A stretch of DNA of 19,600 nt from CALEUX01 sp037439945 (GTDB taxonomy: Bacteria > Bacteroidota > Bacteroidia > Bacteroidales > Marinilabiliaceae), in the NCBI GenBank assembly GCA_037439945.1, contig JBBIVA010000068.1, forward strand, positions 1 to 19,600, read 5' to 3'. Numbering within the stretch: position 1 is the stretch's first letter; every line of letters starts with the position of its first letter. A model generated the notes under the pieces. The model worked only from the letters and a program-made list of their open reading frames with translations. It ran no database searches and was not told the DNA's origin. This document shows, one piece after another, positions 1-7,394 of this stretch. A program made the position numbers and the translations under genes.

Positions 1-37
1 AAAATTGTCAGTATTTTTTCATGAAAGCGTTGAAAAC

Positions 38-682
38 CTATTTTTCAACGTTTTTCATTACCAAACTGTACAAACATTGAGATTCAGTGATGGTCATTTT
101 TATAATGTTCATAACCAGCAGGTTGGTAATAATACTTTCAGCTTTCCAACGATTTATCCCGGTGAGCTTTTGAAATCCTGTTAAAGTAATATTAGATTTT
201 AGATTCAGGTATTTAAGGAGAGAATTTTCAATTTCTGTTAGTTTTAACAGGGTACCCTTTTTTTTTCTTTTCCGGTCCCAAAAATTTATAAAAATACGGT
301 TTGCAAGTATATTCTGGTCGTTAACCCTTAAAAATACCTTATAAATACCATCACGGGTAGGAGCTTTATGGAGATGCTCTTCGCTTTTAGGGATTATAAC
401 TTCCATAACAGTTTTACCTTCAACATGCCATAAAACTGTTTTGAAGGTTACAGGTGGCTTGCAATAATAATTTGCAGCCGCATCTATCATATAATATTCT
501 TCATCAGAAGAAACTCCCACTATACGACCGTTATCTTTAACCCCAACCAGCAACCTTCCGCCATCAGTATTGGCAAAAGCTGCAAGGCTTCGGGCAATTT
601 TTGGGGAATCATTAATGGCGAATTTAAAATCCTGCTTATGATGTTCACCTTCTGAAATCAAACTTTTTAAGTAGTTGTTCAC
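38..682 (-). CDS. AlbA_2/Schlafen-type putative DNA-binding protein, short form
   Basis: The N-terminal ~110 residues look like the AlbA_2 (Schlafen AlbA_2, formerly AAA_4) domain. The signature is an E-x-H-x-x-x-F-K entry near residue 12, then ARSLAAFANTDGG and LLVGVKDNGRIVGV around residues 30-53. In this family the domain is linked to nucleic-acid binding and putative transcriptional regulation. The C-terminal ~70 residues (about 145-214) read like a winged helix (LTEIENSLLKYL, then FQKLTGINRWKAESIITNLL). The protein has 214 residues, while many relatives exceed 350 and carry an extra HATPase-like domain, so this is a short form. The start is GTG at 682; the next in-frame ATG would cut into the domain. 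It is transcribed away from the oxidoreductase at 1067 and shows no link to the hydrogenase genes. The family call is fairly safe; the regulatory role is inferred. Confidence 0.75.
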   Translation of the reverse strand: MNNYLKSLISEGEHHKQDFKFAINDSPKIARSLAAFANTDGGRLLVGVKDNGRIVGVSSDEEYYMIDAAANYYCKPPVTFKTVLWHVEGKTVMEVIIPKSEEHLHKAPTRDGIYKVFLRVNDQNILANRIFINFWDRKRKKKGTLLKLTEIENSLLKYLNLKSNITLTGFQKLTGINRWKAESIITNLLVMNIIKMTITESQCLYSLVMKNVEK

Positions 683-1066
683 AACATTTTGTTTTACTAA
701 TCTAATATCGCAAAAATCCTTAAAATGAAACGAACATTATTGTAAAAAACACAACTTGACACCACTTTTCGCGAAACATCTATAAAATTTCAAAGATGGA
801 GGTCTCCCGTAATAAAGGGATAAGCTATCCGACCTAACCAAAAAATTATTTACGAATGAAAAAATAGAGTATTCTGTTGTCCTGTAATACCTTAAAGGAT
901 GCCCTATTGAAAATTACATAACAGAATACCATACAAAAAACAATAGATTATCTAACCATTTTAAAAATAACCAAGAACGGGTGTTTTCATTTTTTTTATA
1001 ATTTTAACCGTTTGGTTTTGAATAAAAAGACTACTCAAACCTAAATCCGACTAAATTAAAACAAAA
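683..1066. other. Divergent intergenic region, no gene
   Basis: This stretch of about 380 bases separates the minus-strand gene starting at 682 from the plus-strand gene starting at 1067, so it should hold both promoters. I see no convincing reading frame and no tRNA-like fold. It contains a perfect 10-base palindrome (TTTCGCGAAA, 767-776) and the larger hairpin listed separately at 869-929. I found no clear match to the Bacteroidota promoter pair (TTTG near -33, TAnnTTTG near -7), so no promoter is called. Confidence 0.6.
869..929. repeat. Hairpin-forming inverted repeat between divergent genes
   Basis: GTATTCTGTT at 869-878 is the exact reverse complement of 920-929. An inner pair, GTAAT at 884-888 with ATTAC at 913-917, extends the stem, leaving a loop of about 24 bases. 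It lies between two divergent genes. It could be an operator, an attenuator-like hairpin or a small repeat element; nothing decides between these. Confidence 0.5.
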
Positions 1067-2413
1067 ATGGACAGAAGGAAATTTATAGCGAGTACAGGAG
1101 TTGCAGCCGGAGCATTAATGGTGAATCCTGTTACGGGAATTGCATCAAACAGCAATCCTAAAGGGAAAAAAAGACGATTGGCCCTTGTGGGTACCGGAAT
1201 CAGGGGAGTTAATATGTTTGGTAAAGATTTGATTAAAAACTATGGTGATTATGTTGAGTTGGTGGCTTTATGCGACACAAATCCCGGCCGTTTAAAATAT
1301 GCAGCAGAATACATAGGTGTTACCTGCCCAACCTTTACTGATTTGGAGGAAATGATTAGAAAGCAGAAACCCGAAACGCTTATTGTTACAACTGACGACT
1401 CTACTCACCATAAGGTAATTATTAAAGGAATGGAAATGGGATGTAATATAATTACCGAAAAACCGTTGACAATTGATGAAGGTAAATCCCAAGAAATTCT
1501 TGATGCAGAAAAACGAACAGGTAAAAATGTTATCGTAACTTTTAATTACCGTTATCCCCCTTACAGGGCAAAAATTAAAGAGTTAATTATGTCGGGATTA
1601 ATTGGGGATATTAATACTGTTGATTTTCATTGGAATATACACCATAGCCATTTAATGTTTTATATGCAACGATGGCATGGAGAAATGAACAGGGGCGGTT
1701 CATTATGGGTTCACAAAGCCACCCACCATTTTGATATGGTTAACTGGTTTGTTAATTCAGAGCCGGATGAAGTTTTTGCTTATGCCTCGTTAGACAGGTT
1801 TGGGAAGAAAGGACCTTTCCGGGGAAAAAACTGCCGCAAATGTGATTATACAGCAAAATGTCCTTACTATTGGGATATTACCAAAAACGACCATTTAATG
1901 GGGCTTTATGTTAACAATGAAAGTTACGATGGCTATATAAGGGATAATTGTGTTTTTCGTGAAAATATTGATATATATGAAAGGCATGCTGCTGTTGTTA
2001 AGTATAAAAACGGAACAATTTTGAATTATTCATTAACCGGTGATACCGATTATGATGGATACTGGATTGCATTTAATGGTACCAAAGGGCGGCTTGAAGC
2101 AAGAATAGAAGGTTACCCCGGTAAAAATTTTGCTGAAATGGTATTTACCCCAATTGATCGTTATACAAAGGAATTACCTAGGATTTTTAGAGTTGAATAT
2201 ACACCAAAAGACCACTGGGGAGGAGACCCAATTATGAAAGATAAACTTTTTAAAGACCCAAATAAACCTGACACCTTGGGCCAACAAGCTTCCTTAAGGG
2301 ATGGTGTTATGTCTGTACTTATGGGGGTTGCTGCAAGAAAAAGTGTAGTACTGGGTAAACCGGTGAGTATAAAAGGACTTACAACTCTTGAACCCAGGGA
2401 AAAGAGAACCTGA
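1067..2413 (+). CDS. Gfo/Idh/MocA-family oxidoreductase with Tat signal
   Basis: A predicted NAD(P)-dependent dehydrogenase, typically acting on sugars, inositols or their glycosides. Residues 2-7 (DRRKFI) followed by an Ala/Gly-rich stretch form a twin-arginine signal, so the enzyme is probably exported already folded with its cofactor. The Rossmann motif RLALVGTGIRG starts near residue 37. The family EKP motif follows in TEKPLTIDEG near residue 130, and a C-terminal Gfo/Idh domain with H-rich segments (HKATHHFD) near residue 217. Three cysteines, C256, C259 and C265 (C-x2-C-x5-C), may bind a metal. At 448 residues it has the usual length for the exported Bacteroidota branch. It is a single-gene unit ended by its own terminator. 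The substrate cannot be told from sequence, and a role in polysaccharide or glycoside catabolism is only a guess from the branch. Confidence 0.88.
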   Translation: MDRRKFIASTGVAAGALMVNPVTGIASNSNPKGKKRRLALVGTGIRGVNMFGKDLIKNYGDYVELVALCDTNPGRLKYAAEYIGVTCPTFTDLEEMIRKQKPETLIVTTDDSTHHKVIIKGMEMGCNIITEKPLTIDEGKSQEILDAEKRTGKNVIVTFNYRYPPYRAKIKELIMSGLIGDINTVDFHWNIHHSHLMFYMQRWHGEMNRGGSLWVHKATHHFDMVNWFVNSEPDEVFAYASLDRFGKKGPFRGKNCRKCDYTAKCPYYWDITKNDHLMGLYVNNESYDGYIRDNCVFRENIDIYERHAAVVKYKNGTILNYSLTGDTDYDGYWIAFNGTKGRLEARIEGYPGKNFAEMVFTPIDRYTKELPRIFRVEYTPKDHWGGDPIMKDKLFKDPNKPDTLGQQASLRDGVMSVLMGVAARKSVVLGKPVSIKGLTTLEPREKRT

Positions 2414-2429
2414 ACTATTCCGGTAACAG

Positions 2430-2469
2430 AAAAAAGCTTTGTCAAAAAAAATGGCAAAGCTTTTTTTTT
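2430..2469 (+). terminator. Rho-independent terminator after Gfo/Idh gene
   Basis: GCTTTGTCA at 2436-2444 pairs with TGGCAAAGC at 2452-2460 (one G-T wobble) around a poly-A loop and is followed by nine T (2461-2469). Upstream A residues at 2431-2435 can pair with the T run, so it could also work on the opposite strand. Confidence 0.88.
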
Positions 2470-2699
2470 GAATTTAAATTAAGCACTTTTTTGAACTGAA
2501 TAAAATTATTCATATAAAGATGTAAAATTTCAATTGAAAACAGCTATTTAAGCGTAATGTGGTTATGTTAAATTATTTAGAATTGATAAAAATTATGGAA
2601 TTATATAAAAATTTGTTACAAATTATGGTGATCCAATAAATAGATTGTGTAATTTAATAAAGAAAAAAATCCTTATTAGTTCAGTAATATCTTTCCATT

Positions 2700-3182
2700 A
2701 TGGCAAAAATCAATGAAACAATTCGTGAACTCGCTGATAAATATGGAAGATCAGATGAATCATTACTTCCTATCCTTCAGAGAATTTACGAAAATAATCA
2801 CGAACTGCCCATAGAGGCAATGGCAGAAGTAGCAAGAGAGTTGGATATTTCTGCAGCACATGTATATGGTACAGCCACTTTTTACAGTTTTCTGGACTCA
2901 GGTAAAAGTGGTAAGTACATTATAAGATTATGCAAAACAATAACATGCATGATGCATGGAAAAAATATTATTTTACAGGAACTTGAGGATGCGCTAAAAA
3001 TAAAGCCTGGCCAAACTACTCCCGACGGGTTGTTTACCCTAATGGAAACAAACTGTTTAGGGCAATGTCATAAAGGGCCTGCAATGTTAATAAACGATAC
3101 TCCACACACAGATTTAACCCCTGAAAAAGTCAGGGAAATTATTAATGAATACAGAAAGCAGGAAGTTGCAGCCGGAAATTGA
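2700..3182 (+). CDS. hydC: [FeFe]-hydrogenase subunit HydC, NuoE-like (set 1)
   Basis: The 24-kDa (NuoE-like) subunit of a cytoplasmic multimeric [FeFe]-hydrogenase. It carries one thioredoxin-fold [2Fe-2S] cluster that helps pass electrons between the flavin subunit and the catalytic subunit. The helical N-terminal half has the family stretch ISAAHVYGTATFYSF (about residues 49-64). The cluster ligands are C-x4-C in RLCKTITC (about 79-84) and C-x3-C in TNCLGQC (about 119-124). The length of 160 residues is normal. It is the first gene of a compact hydC-hydB-hydA run, 52 bases ahead of hydB. The gene is preceded by about 230 AT-rich bases with no gene. It is a clear paralogue of the subunit at 18891, but here the gene is first in its set rather than last. 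NuoE of complex I is excluded by the hydrogenase neighbours. Confidence 0.93.
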   Translation: MAKINETIRELADKYGRSDESLLPILQRIYENNHELPIEAMAEVARELDISAAHVYGTATFYSFLDSGKSGKYIIRLCKTITCMMHGKNIILQELEDALKIKPGQTTPDGLFTLMETNCLGQCHKGPAMLINDTPHTDLTPEKVREIINEYRKQEVAAGN

Positions 3183-3234
3183 GTTTTTTTATTGATTGTG
3201 TGTAATGTTTAATTAATCATTAAAAATTAAAACT

Positions 3235-4413
3235 ATGACCAGGAATCTTCAAAGACTGGACTTAATATTCAAGGATGAAGCTGATGCTGAAGTCATTCTT
3301 GCCCAAACACTGGCCCGCCCGGACGAAGAAATTATTAATGACCTGATAGTTTCAGGTTTGAAGGGAAGGGGTGGCGCAGGGTTTCCAACCGGGTTAAAAT
3401 GGAAACTTACAGCTGAGGCCCAATCCATTGAGAAATATGTAATATGCAATGCCGATGAAGGAGAACCGGGAACTTTTAAGGACAGGGAAATTCTAACCAG
3501 GGTGCCCGATAAGGTTTTGGTTGGTATGGCTGTTTGCGGACGAATAATTGGTTCAAAGCAAGGTTATATTTATTTACGTGGCGAATACAAGTTTCTGGTA
3601 CCTGAGTTAGAAAAAGTAATAAACCGCTTTCATGGGTTATTGAAAAAACATGAACTTGATTTCAGGATTGATATTTTCCTTGGCTCAGGAGCTTATATCT
3701 GTGGTGAAGAAAGTGCCCTCTTTGAGAGTATGGAAGGAAAAAGGGGCGAACCGCGCAACAAACCCCCATATCCCACCTCTAAGGGATATAAAGGCAAGCC
3801 CACTGTAGTAAATAATGTTGAGACTTTAGCACATACCCACTCAATTTTTAAATATGGGCCTGATAAATTTAGGGATCTTGGAGTTAAAGACAGCAGGGGT
3901 AGCAAGGTTTTTTCAGTATCAGGCGATACGCCAATTCCAGGTATTTATGAGCTTGAATTTGGAATGACCCTTCAAAAATTCGTTGACGATTTTGGAGATG
4001 GAGATGCCAAAGCTGTTCAGGTTGGGGGCGCCTCCGGATTTTGTGTTCCTCGCAAAAGGTTTGAAAAAACTATTATAGGTTATCAGGGAAAATTAACCGG
4101 TATTTCATTACCTACAGGAGGTTCAATGATGATATTTAACTCATCAAGGTCAATGTATAATGTATTACACAATTATCTCGATTTCTTTGTTGAGGAAAGT
4201 TGTGGGCAGTGTACCCCATGTAGGGTTGGTACACAACAATTACTACTTGGCATACAGGCCGTAAAAAAGGGTGAAAAATCGTCGGTTTATCTTAATAAAT
4301 TACTCGAACTTGCCGAGGCCATGCGGTTAACAGCCAAATGCGGGCTTGGTCAATCGGTGGCTAACTCCTTTAGTTCAATAGTTGAAAATTTCAGGGAGGA
4401 AATGATTTATTAA
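3235..4413 (+). CDS. hydB: [FeFe]-hydrogenase flavin subunit HydB, minimal NuoF-like (set 1)
   Basis: The FMN- and NADH-binding subunit that exchanges electrons between NAD(H) and the iron-sulphur chain. Core motifs are all present: GLKGRGGAGFPTGLKW (41-56), CNADEGEPGTF near residue 72, and GAYICGEES with the following GEP-rich FMN/NAD stretch. The NuoF [4Fe-4S] cluster is C323, C326, C329 and C369. The protein has 392 residues and begins directly with the core. It lacks the N-terminal thioredoxin-like [2Fe-2S] domain, the C-P-A-x-x-C segment and the C-terminal 2x[4Fe-4S] ferredoxin domain seen in the 597-residue paralogue at 15143. Both ends are clean, with no frameshift and no leftover domain pieces in the flanks, so this is an architecture rather than a broken gene. 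Similar minimal HydB proteins are associated with NADH-dependent, ferredoxin-independent hydrogenases (recalled from work on Syntrophomonas). That activity is inferred here. Confidence 0.93.
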   Translation: MTRNLQRLDLIFKDEADAEVILAQTLARPDEEIINDLIVSGLKGRGGAGFPTGLKWKLTAEAQSIEKYVICNADEGEPGTFKDREILTRVPDKVLVGMAVCGRIIGSKQGYIYLRGEYKFLVPELEKVINRFHGLLKKHELDFRIDIFLGSGAYICGEESALFESMEGKRGEPRNKPPYPTSKGYKGKPTVVNNVETLAHTHSIFKYGPDKFRDLGVKDSRGSKVFSVSGDTPIPGIYELEFGMTLQKFVDDFGDGDAKAVQVGGASGFCVPRKRFEKTIIGYQGKLTGISLPTGGSMMIFNSSRSMYNVLHNYLDFFVEESCGQCTPCRVGTQQLLLGIQAVKKGEKSSVYLNKLLELAEAMRLTAKCGLGQSVANSFSSIVENFREEMIY

Positions 4414-4560
4414 TTTTTTTTGATACATTTTATGAGATACAGTAGCAGATTAGAAAAATTATGAGGCTAAGGATATTTAAATCTTAATCAGGTTTATTAT
4501 ATGGGGTCGTTTTTATTTAGTCTGTTAGTTTAAAAATTCAATCACCTAAAAATTAACAAT

Positions 4561-6351
4561 ATGAGTGATCAGGTATATCTCAAAATAGATAATATTTCGG
4601 TAAGTGTTAACAGTGGAGCCACCATTCTGGAAGCCGCCAAACAAGTAAACATCCGGATACCAACATTATGCCATCACGATGACCTTTGCGTAGCTGGAAA
4701 TTGTCGTGTTTGTGTGGTTGAACATGCCGGTTGGGACAGGCTTATCCCTGCGTGTGCTATGCCCGTTACAGACGGGATGGAAATATTAACAAACAGTATA
4801 AAAGTAAGAACAGCGCGGAAACAAATTATTGAACTGCTTATATCAGAACACAGGGCGGATTGTACCACTTGCTATAAAAACGGAAAGTGCGAACTGCAGG
4901 ATTTATCCCATGAGTACATTGTTGGCGAAAATGGATTTATAAACCTTGTTCCCCATAAGGGTTATACAATTGACCATTTTTCACCATCAATTGTTAAGGA
5001 TGACTCAAAATGTATACGATGCCAGCGTTGTGTACGAACATGCGAAGAACTTCAAAGTATAGGGGCACTTACAGTTTCGCATAAGGGTAAAGAAATGAAG
5101 ATTTCAACTTTTTTTGAAAAGCCCTTTTACCAGGTGGTTTGTACAAATTGCGGCCAGTGTGTTAATCGTTGTCCAACCGGGGCCCTTGTTGAAAAAAACT
5201 ATATTGATGATGTTTGGGCTTCAATATATAACAATGCAAAGCATGTTGTAGTACAAACCGCTCCGGCCGTTAGAATTGCACTGGGAGAAGCAATGGGAAT
5301 GGATACCGGAGAAATTGTAACGGGGAAAATGGTATCAGCTTTACGCAGAATGGGTTTTGATGCGGTACTGGATACGGATTTTACTGCTGACCTTACAATT
5401 ATTGAAGAAGGACATGAACTATTGCACCGTTTAAAACAGGCATTAAAGGACAAGGATGAAAACGTTAAACTTCCTATGACTACCAGTTGTTCGCCGGGAT
5501 GGATAAAATTTGTGGAACATACTTTCCCCGAATACCTGGATCATGTATCAACTGCAAAATCTCCCCAACAAATGTTTGGGGCATTGGCCAAAACATATTA
5601 TGCCCGTAAAATTGGGGTTGACCCGGCTAATATAGTAAGCGTTTCAATAATGCCATGCACAGCAAAAAAATTCGAGGCCAATCGTCCCGAAATGAGAGCC
5701 AGCGGGTATCAGGATGTTGATTATGTATTAACAACCCGTGAGCTTGCATTAATGATAAAACAAGCAGGAATCGATTTTAAATCATTACCTGGTGCCGATT
5801 ATGATAGTTTTATGGGCGAAAGTTCAGGGGCTGCTGTAATTTTCGGAGCAACCGGAGGGGTAATGGAGGCTGCACTACGTACTGTATATGAGGTGGTAAC
5901 CGGACGTGAAGTTCCCTTTAAAGACTTAAATATTACACCGGTACGTGGTATGGATGGTGTACGTGAAGTGTCAATCAGGATTGAAGATGTATTACCTGAT
6001 TGGAATTTTCTTGAGGGGGCTGAAGTTAAGACTTGTGTTGCACATGGGTTAACAAATGCCAAATTTGTTATGGAAAAAGTTAAAAGCGGTGAGGCCAACT
6101 ATCATTTCATTGAAATAATGGCTTGTCCCGGCGGATGTTTGGGTGGTGGCGGACAGCCAATTCCAACATCTCTTGAAATAAGGAAAAAAAGGAGTTCTGC
6201 AATTTATGCTGAAGACCTTCAAAAAGTTATCAGAAAGTCACACGATAATCCTGAAGTGGCACAGCTATACAAGGAGTTCCTGGGAGAACCATTGGGACAT
6301 AAATCTCATGAATTGTTGCATACCACTTACACCCCGCGACAAAGACATTAA
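4561..6351 (+). CDS. hydA: [FeFe]-hydrogenase catalytic subunit HydA (set 1)
   Basis: The catalytic subunit that reduces protons or oxidises H2 at an H-cluster. N-terminal domains in order: plant-type [2Fe-2S] with C37, C48, C51 and C65; a His-Cys [4Fe-4S] site, H-x3-C-x2-C-x5-C near residues 98-111; then two [4Fe-4S] motifs, C-x2-C-x2-C-x3-C, near 151-161 and 198-208. The H-cluster domain has L1 TSCSPGW (C310, S311), L2 MPCTAKKFE (C366) and L3 MACPGGC plus GGGGQP (C522, C526). The C-terminal small-subunit-like tail ends in HELLHTTY. In L1 the position that normally holds the [4Fe-4S]-ligating cysteine is serine, while the proton-shuttle cysteine is kept; the paralogue at 16970 has TSCCPGW. 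At 596 residues it lacks the extra C-terminal [2Fe-2S] domain of Thermotoga HydA. It lies 147 bases after hydB and is followed by a terminator. Group A-type assignment is from domain order. Confidence 0.95.
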   Translation: MSDQVYLKIDNISVSVNSGATILEAAKQVNIRIPTLCHHDDLCVAGNCRVCVVEHAGWDRLIPACAMPVTDGMEILTNSIKVRTARKQIIELLISEHRADCTTCYKNGKCELQDLSHEYIVGENGFINLVPHKGYTIDHFSPSIVKDDSKCIRCQRCVRTCEELQSIGALTVSHKGKEMKISTFFEKPFYQVVCTNCGQCVNRCPTGALVEKNYIDDVWASIYNNAKHVVVQTAPAVRIALGEAMGMDTGEIVTGKMVSALRRMGFDAVLDTDFTADLTIIEEGHELLHRLKQALKDKDENVKLPMTTSCSPGWIKFVEHTFPEYLDHVSTAKSPQQMFGALAKTYYARKIGVDPANIVSVSIMPCTAKKFEANRPEMRASGYQDVDYVLTTRELALMIKQAGIDFKSLPGADYDSFMGESSGAAVIFGATGGVMEAALRTVYEVVTGREVPFKDLNITPVRGMDGVREVSIRIEDVLPDWNFLEGAEVKTCVAHGLTNAKFVMEKVKSGEANYHFIEIMACPGGCLGGGGQPIPTSLEIRKKRSSAIYAEDLQKVIRKSHDNPEVAQLYKEFLGEPLGHKSHELLHTTYTPRQRH

Positions 6352-6375
6352 TTCCAGTATTCATTGAAATTGAAT

Positions 6376-6399
6376 AAGCCGGGGTTTGCCCCGGCTTTT
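6376..6399 (+). terminator. Rho-independent terminator after hydrogenase set 1
   Basis: AAGCCGGGG at 6376-6384 pairs perfectly with CCCCGGCTT at 6389-6397 around a four-base loop and runs into T residues. It lies about 25 bases past the hydA stop codon and marks the end of the hydC-hydB-hydA unit. Confidence 0.92.
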
Positions 6400-6463
6400 G
6401 TTTGCCAGGTATAACAAATTATCATAGGCTAGTGCTTAAACCCAAATTTGTCTTTAGCCATTT

Positions 6464-6486
6464 TTTCTAATGACCGTCATTAGAAA
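6464..6486. repeat. Near-perfect 23-base palindrome
   Basis: TTTCTAATGAC (6464-6474) and GTCATTAGAAA (6476-6486) are exact reverse complements around one central C. The arms are the same words that form the internal hairpin of the 51-base repeat at 6614-6664 (CTAATGAC and GTCATTAG), so the two elements appear related. Confidence 0.7.
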
Positions 6487-6533
6487 TTAATAGTCTTAAG
6501 TTATTGATTACATGCCTTCTATTTTGACAAATC

Positions 6534-6593
6534 GCTAAAGAAAAACTAAAAATTTGTAATCAGAAATGCTTACAAATTAAGTTTTTCTAAAGC
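6534..6593. repeat. Long imperfect hairpin
   Basis: AGAAAAACT (6539-6547) pairs with AGTTTTTCT (6580-6588), and AATTTGTAA (6551-6559) pairs with TTACAAATT (6570-6578). The arms are separated by a 3-versus-1 internal loop and capped by a ten-base loop (6560-6569). GCT at 6534-6536 can also pair with AGC at 6591-6593. The stem is too AT-rich to be a classical terminator; an RNA structure or a small palindromic mobile element both fit. Confidence 0.55.
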
Positions 6594-6694
6594 AGCCTGT
6601 ACCAACTATTCGGTAGGGTTAATCCCGGCTAAGTCATTAGTTCATTGCCTTTCTAATGACTAATTCGGGTGAAATCCATTAGCTGCTTTTTTTT
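6589..6694 (+). ncRNA. Candidate structured RNA element ending in a T run
   Basis: AAAGCAGC (6589-6596) is the exact reverse complement of GCTGCTTT (6682-6689), and the distal strand merges into eight T (6687-6694). The closing stem encloses about 85 bases, including the repeat at 6614-6664. Inside, CCCG (6623-6626) can pair with CGGG (6666-6669) around the GTCATTAG/CTAATGAC hairpin. This nested layout with a poly-T end could be a small structured RNA with its own terminator, or a palindromic mobile repeat. No known RNA family is recognised, so confidence is low. Confidence 0.3.
6614..6664 (+). repeat. 51-base dispersed repeat, copy 1
   Basis: This stretch is identical, as the reverse complement, to 19550-19600 at the end of the window. 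It contains an internal 8-bp hairpin, GTCATTAG (6633-6640) with CTAATGAC (6653-6660). Similarity stops within a few bases on the 3' side; the 5' limit cannot be set because copy 2 is cut by the window edge. Confidence 0.85.
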
Positions 6695-6788
6695 TACTTT
6701 TCCAAATTAAGTAATGCCTGTTGTAAGGTTATTTTTAAGGAAATTATTATCTTTCATCATAACAAAATTGTTTTAAAAGGAATGATTG

Positions 6789-7028
6789 CTTGTCCCGCAA
6801 TTGCATGGGAACACCCATGTTGCTGATTTTGTTATTATTGTGTTTCCCGAAAAGTCGGGACAAGTTTTGTTTTCAAAACATGGGTATTTCGTCATAATAA
6901 ATATTAATTTTTGAGAAATGATGTAAAACCAAGGATAAGCATTTTTATTGCTCAGATTTTTCACATAAAATAGGGATTAACTTGTTCCATAAGGTAGTAA
7001 GTATGGTTTGCATTAACATGGGTGTTCC
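6789..7028. repeat. Cluster of inverted and direct repeats upstream of the sensor operon
   Basis: CTTGTCCCG (6789-6797) inverts to CGGGACAAG (6856-6864). CATGGG and CCCATG (6804-6819) form a hairpin with an AACA loop, and TCCCGA/TCGGGA (6845-6860) form another. GGAACACCCATGTT (6808-6821) is the exact inverse of 7015-7028, and AACATGGGT occurs at both 6877-6885 and 7015-7023. The last copy lies only about 30 bases before the 7051 start codon, a position fitting a regulatory site or a leader RNA structure. Confidence 0.5.
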
Positions 7029-7050
7029 ATAAAATCAAAATGAAAAGGAA

Positions 7051-7302
7051 ATGAATTATAACCATAAAATAACAATATGTTTGGGAAGCTCTTGTTTTTC
7101 AAGAGGGAATAAAGATATTTTAGAAGTTGTTAAAGGGTTTTTGAAGGACCATAACCTTGAGCATAATGTTTTTTTCAGCGGTGAATTATGTACCGGATTA
7201 TGTGCCGAAGGACCTGTTTTAAAAATAAATGATAAGGTTTTTAAACTGGTAAATAGTGAAAATGTATTCGATATTTTAAATGAATATTTTGAAGGCATTT
7301 AA
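7051..7302 (+). CDS. Small thioredoxin-like [2Fe-2S] ferredoxin
   Basis: This 83-residue protein is almost nothing but a thioredoxin-fold [2Fe-2S] domain, as in the C-terminal half of NuoE and the N-terminus of HydB. The ligands are C10 and C15 (CLGSSC, C-x4-C) and C47 and C51 (CTGLC, C-x3-C), followed by the family AEGP turn. It lacks the helical N-terminal half of NuoE, so it is a free-standing electron carrier or sensor cluster rather than a truncated hydC. It opens the signalling-like operon, 92 bases before the PAS-containing hydrogenase-like protein. The likely role is to deliver electrons to, or read redox state for, that protein; this is inferred from context. Confidence 0.82.
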   Translation: MNYNHKITICLGSSCFSRGNKDILEVVKGFLKDHNLEHNVFFSGELCTGLCAEGPVLKINDKVFKLVNSENVFDILNEYFEGI

Positions 7303-7394
7303 CCGGGGGATTTTTTGAAAATATTTTATTAATTGGTTTTAATTGATTTTATAAAAGAATTTAGAGTTTATATCTATTATTCCATAATTGAGAT

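Larger units (their letters stand above)
6400..7050. other. Gene-free, repeat-rich intergenic region
   Basis: About 650 bases between the set 1 terminator and the next gene hold no convincing reading frame on either strand. The stretch is full of inverted repeats, listed separately: a palindrome (6464-6486), a long hairpin (6534-6593), a stem-enclosed element ending in a T run (6589-6694) that contains a 51-base repeat, and repeats around 6789-7028. A TTG at 6982-6984 and TAtggTTTG ending at 7010 loosely resemble a Bacteroidota promoter, but the spacing inside the -7 box is one base too long, so it is only a weak candidate for the promoter of the 7051 operon. Confidence 0.6.

Noticed and set aside
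2700..6351. Reading the NuoE/NuoF/NuoG-like genes as respiratory complex I
   Set aside because: The NuoG-like protein carries H-cluster motifs L1-L3 and no other nuo genes are present, so these are hydrogenase subunits.
6666..6690. GGGTGAAATCC followed by a purine/pyrimidine-rich stem, reminiscent of FMN or cobalamin riboswitch fragments
   Set aside because: Only one short conserved-looking word is present; the remaining boxes of those riboswitches are absent and the downstream gene does not fit.
7001..7010. Bacteroidota-type -7 promoter box upstream of 7051
   Set aside because: TAtggTTTG has three bases where the consensus has two, and the -33 match is only TTG, so it is not called as a feature.
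6400..7050. CRISPR array or tRNA in the repeat-rich gap
   Set aside because: Repeats are inverted and irregularly spaced rather than regular direct repeats with spacers, and no cloverleaf with a T-loop is visible.
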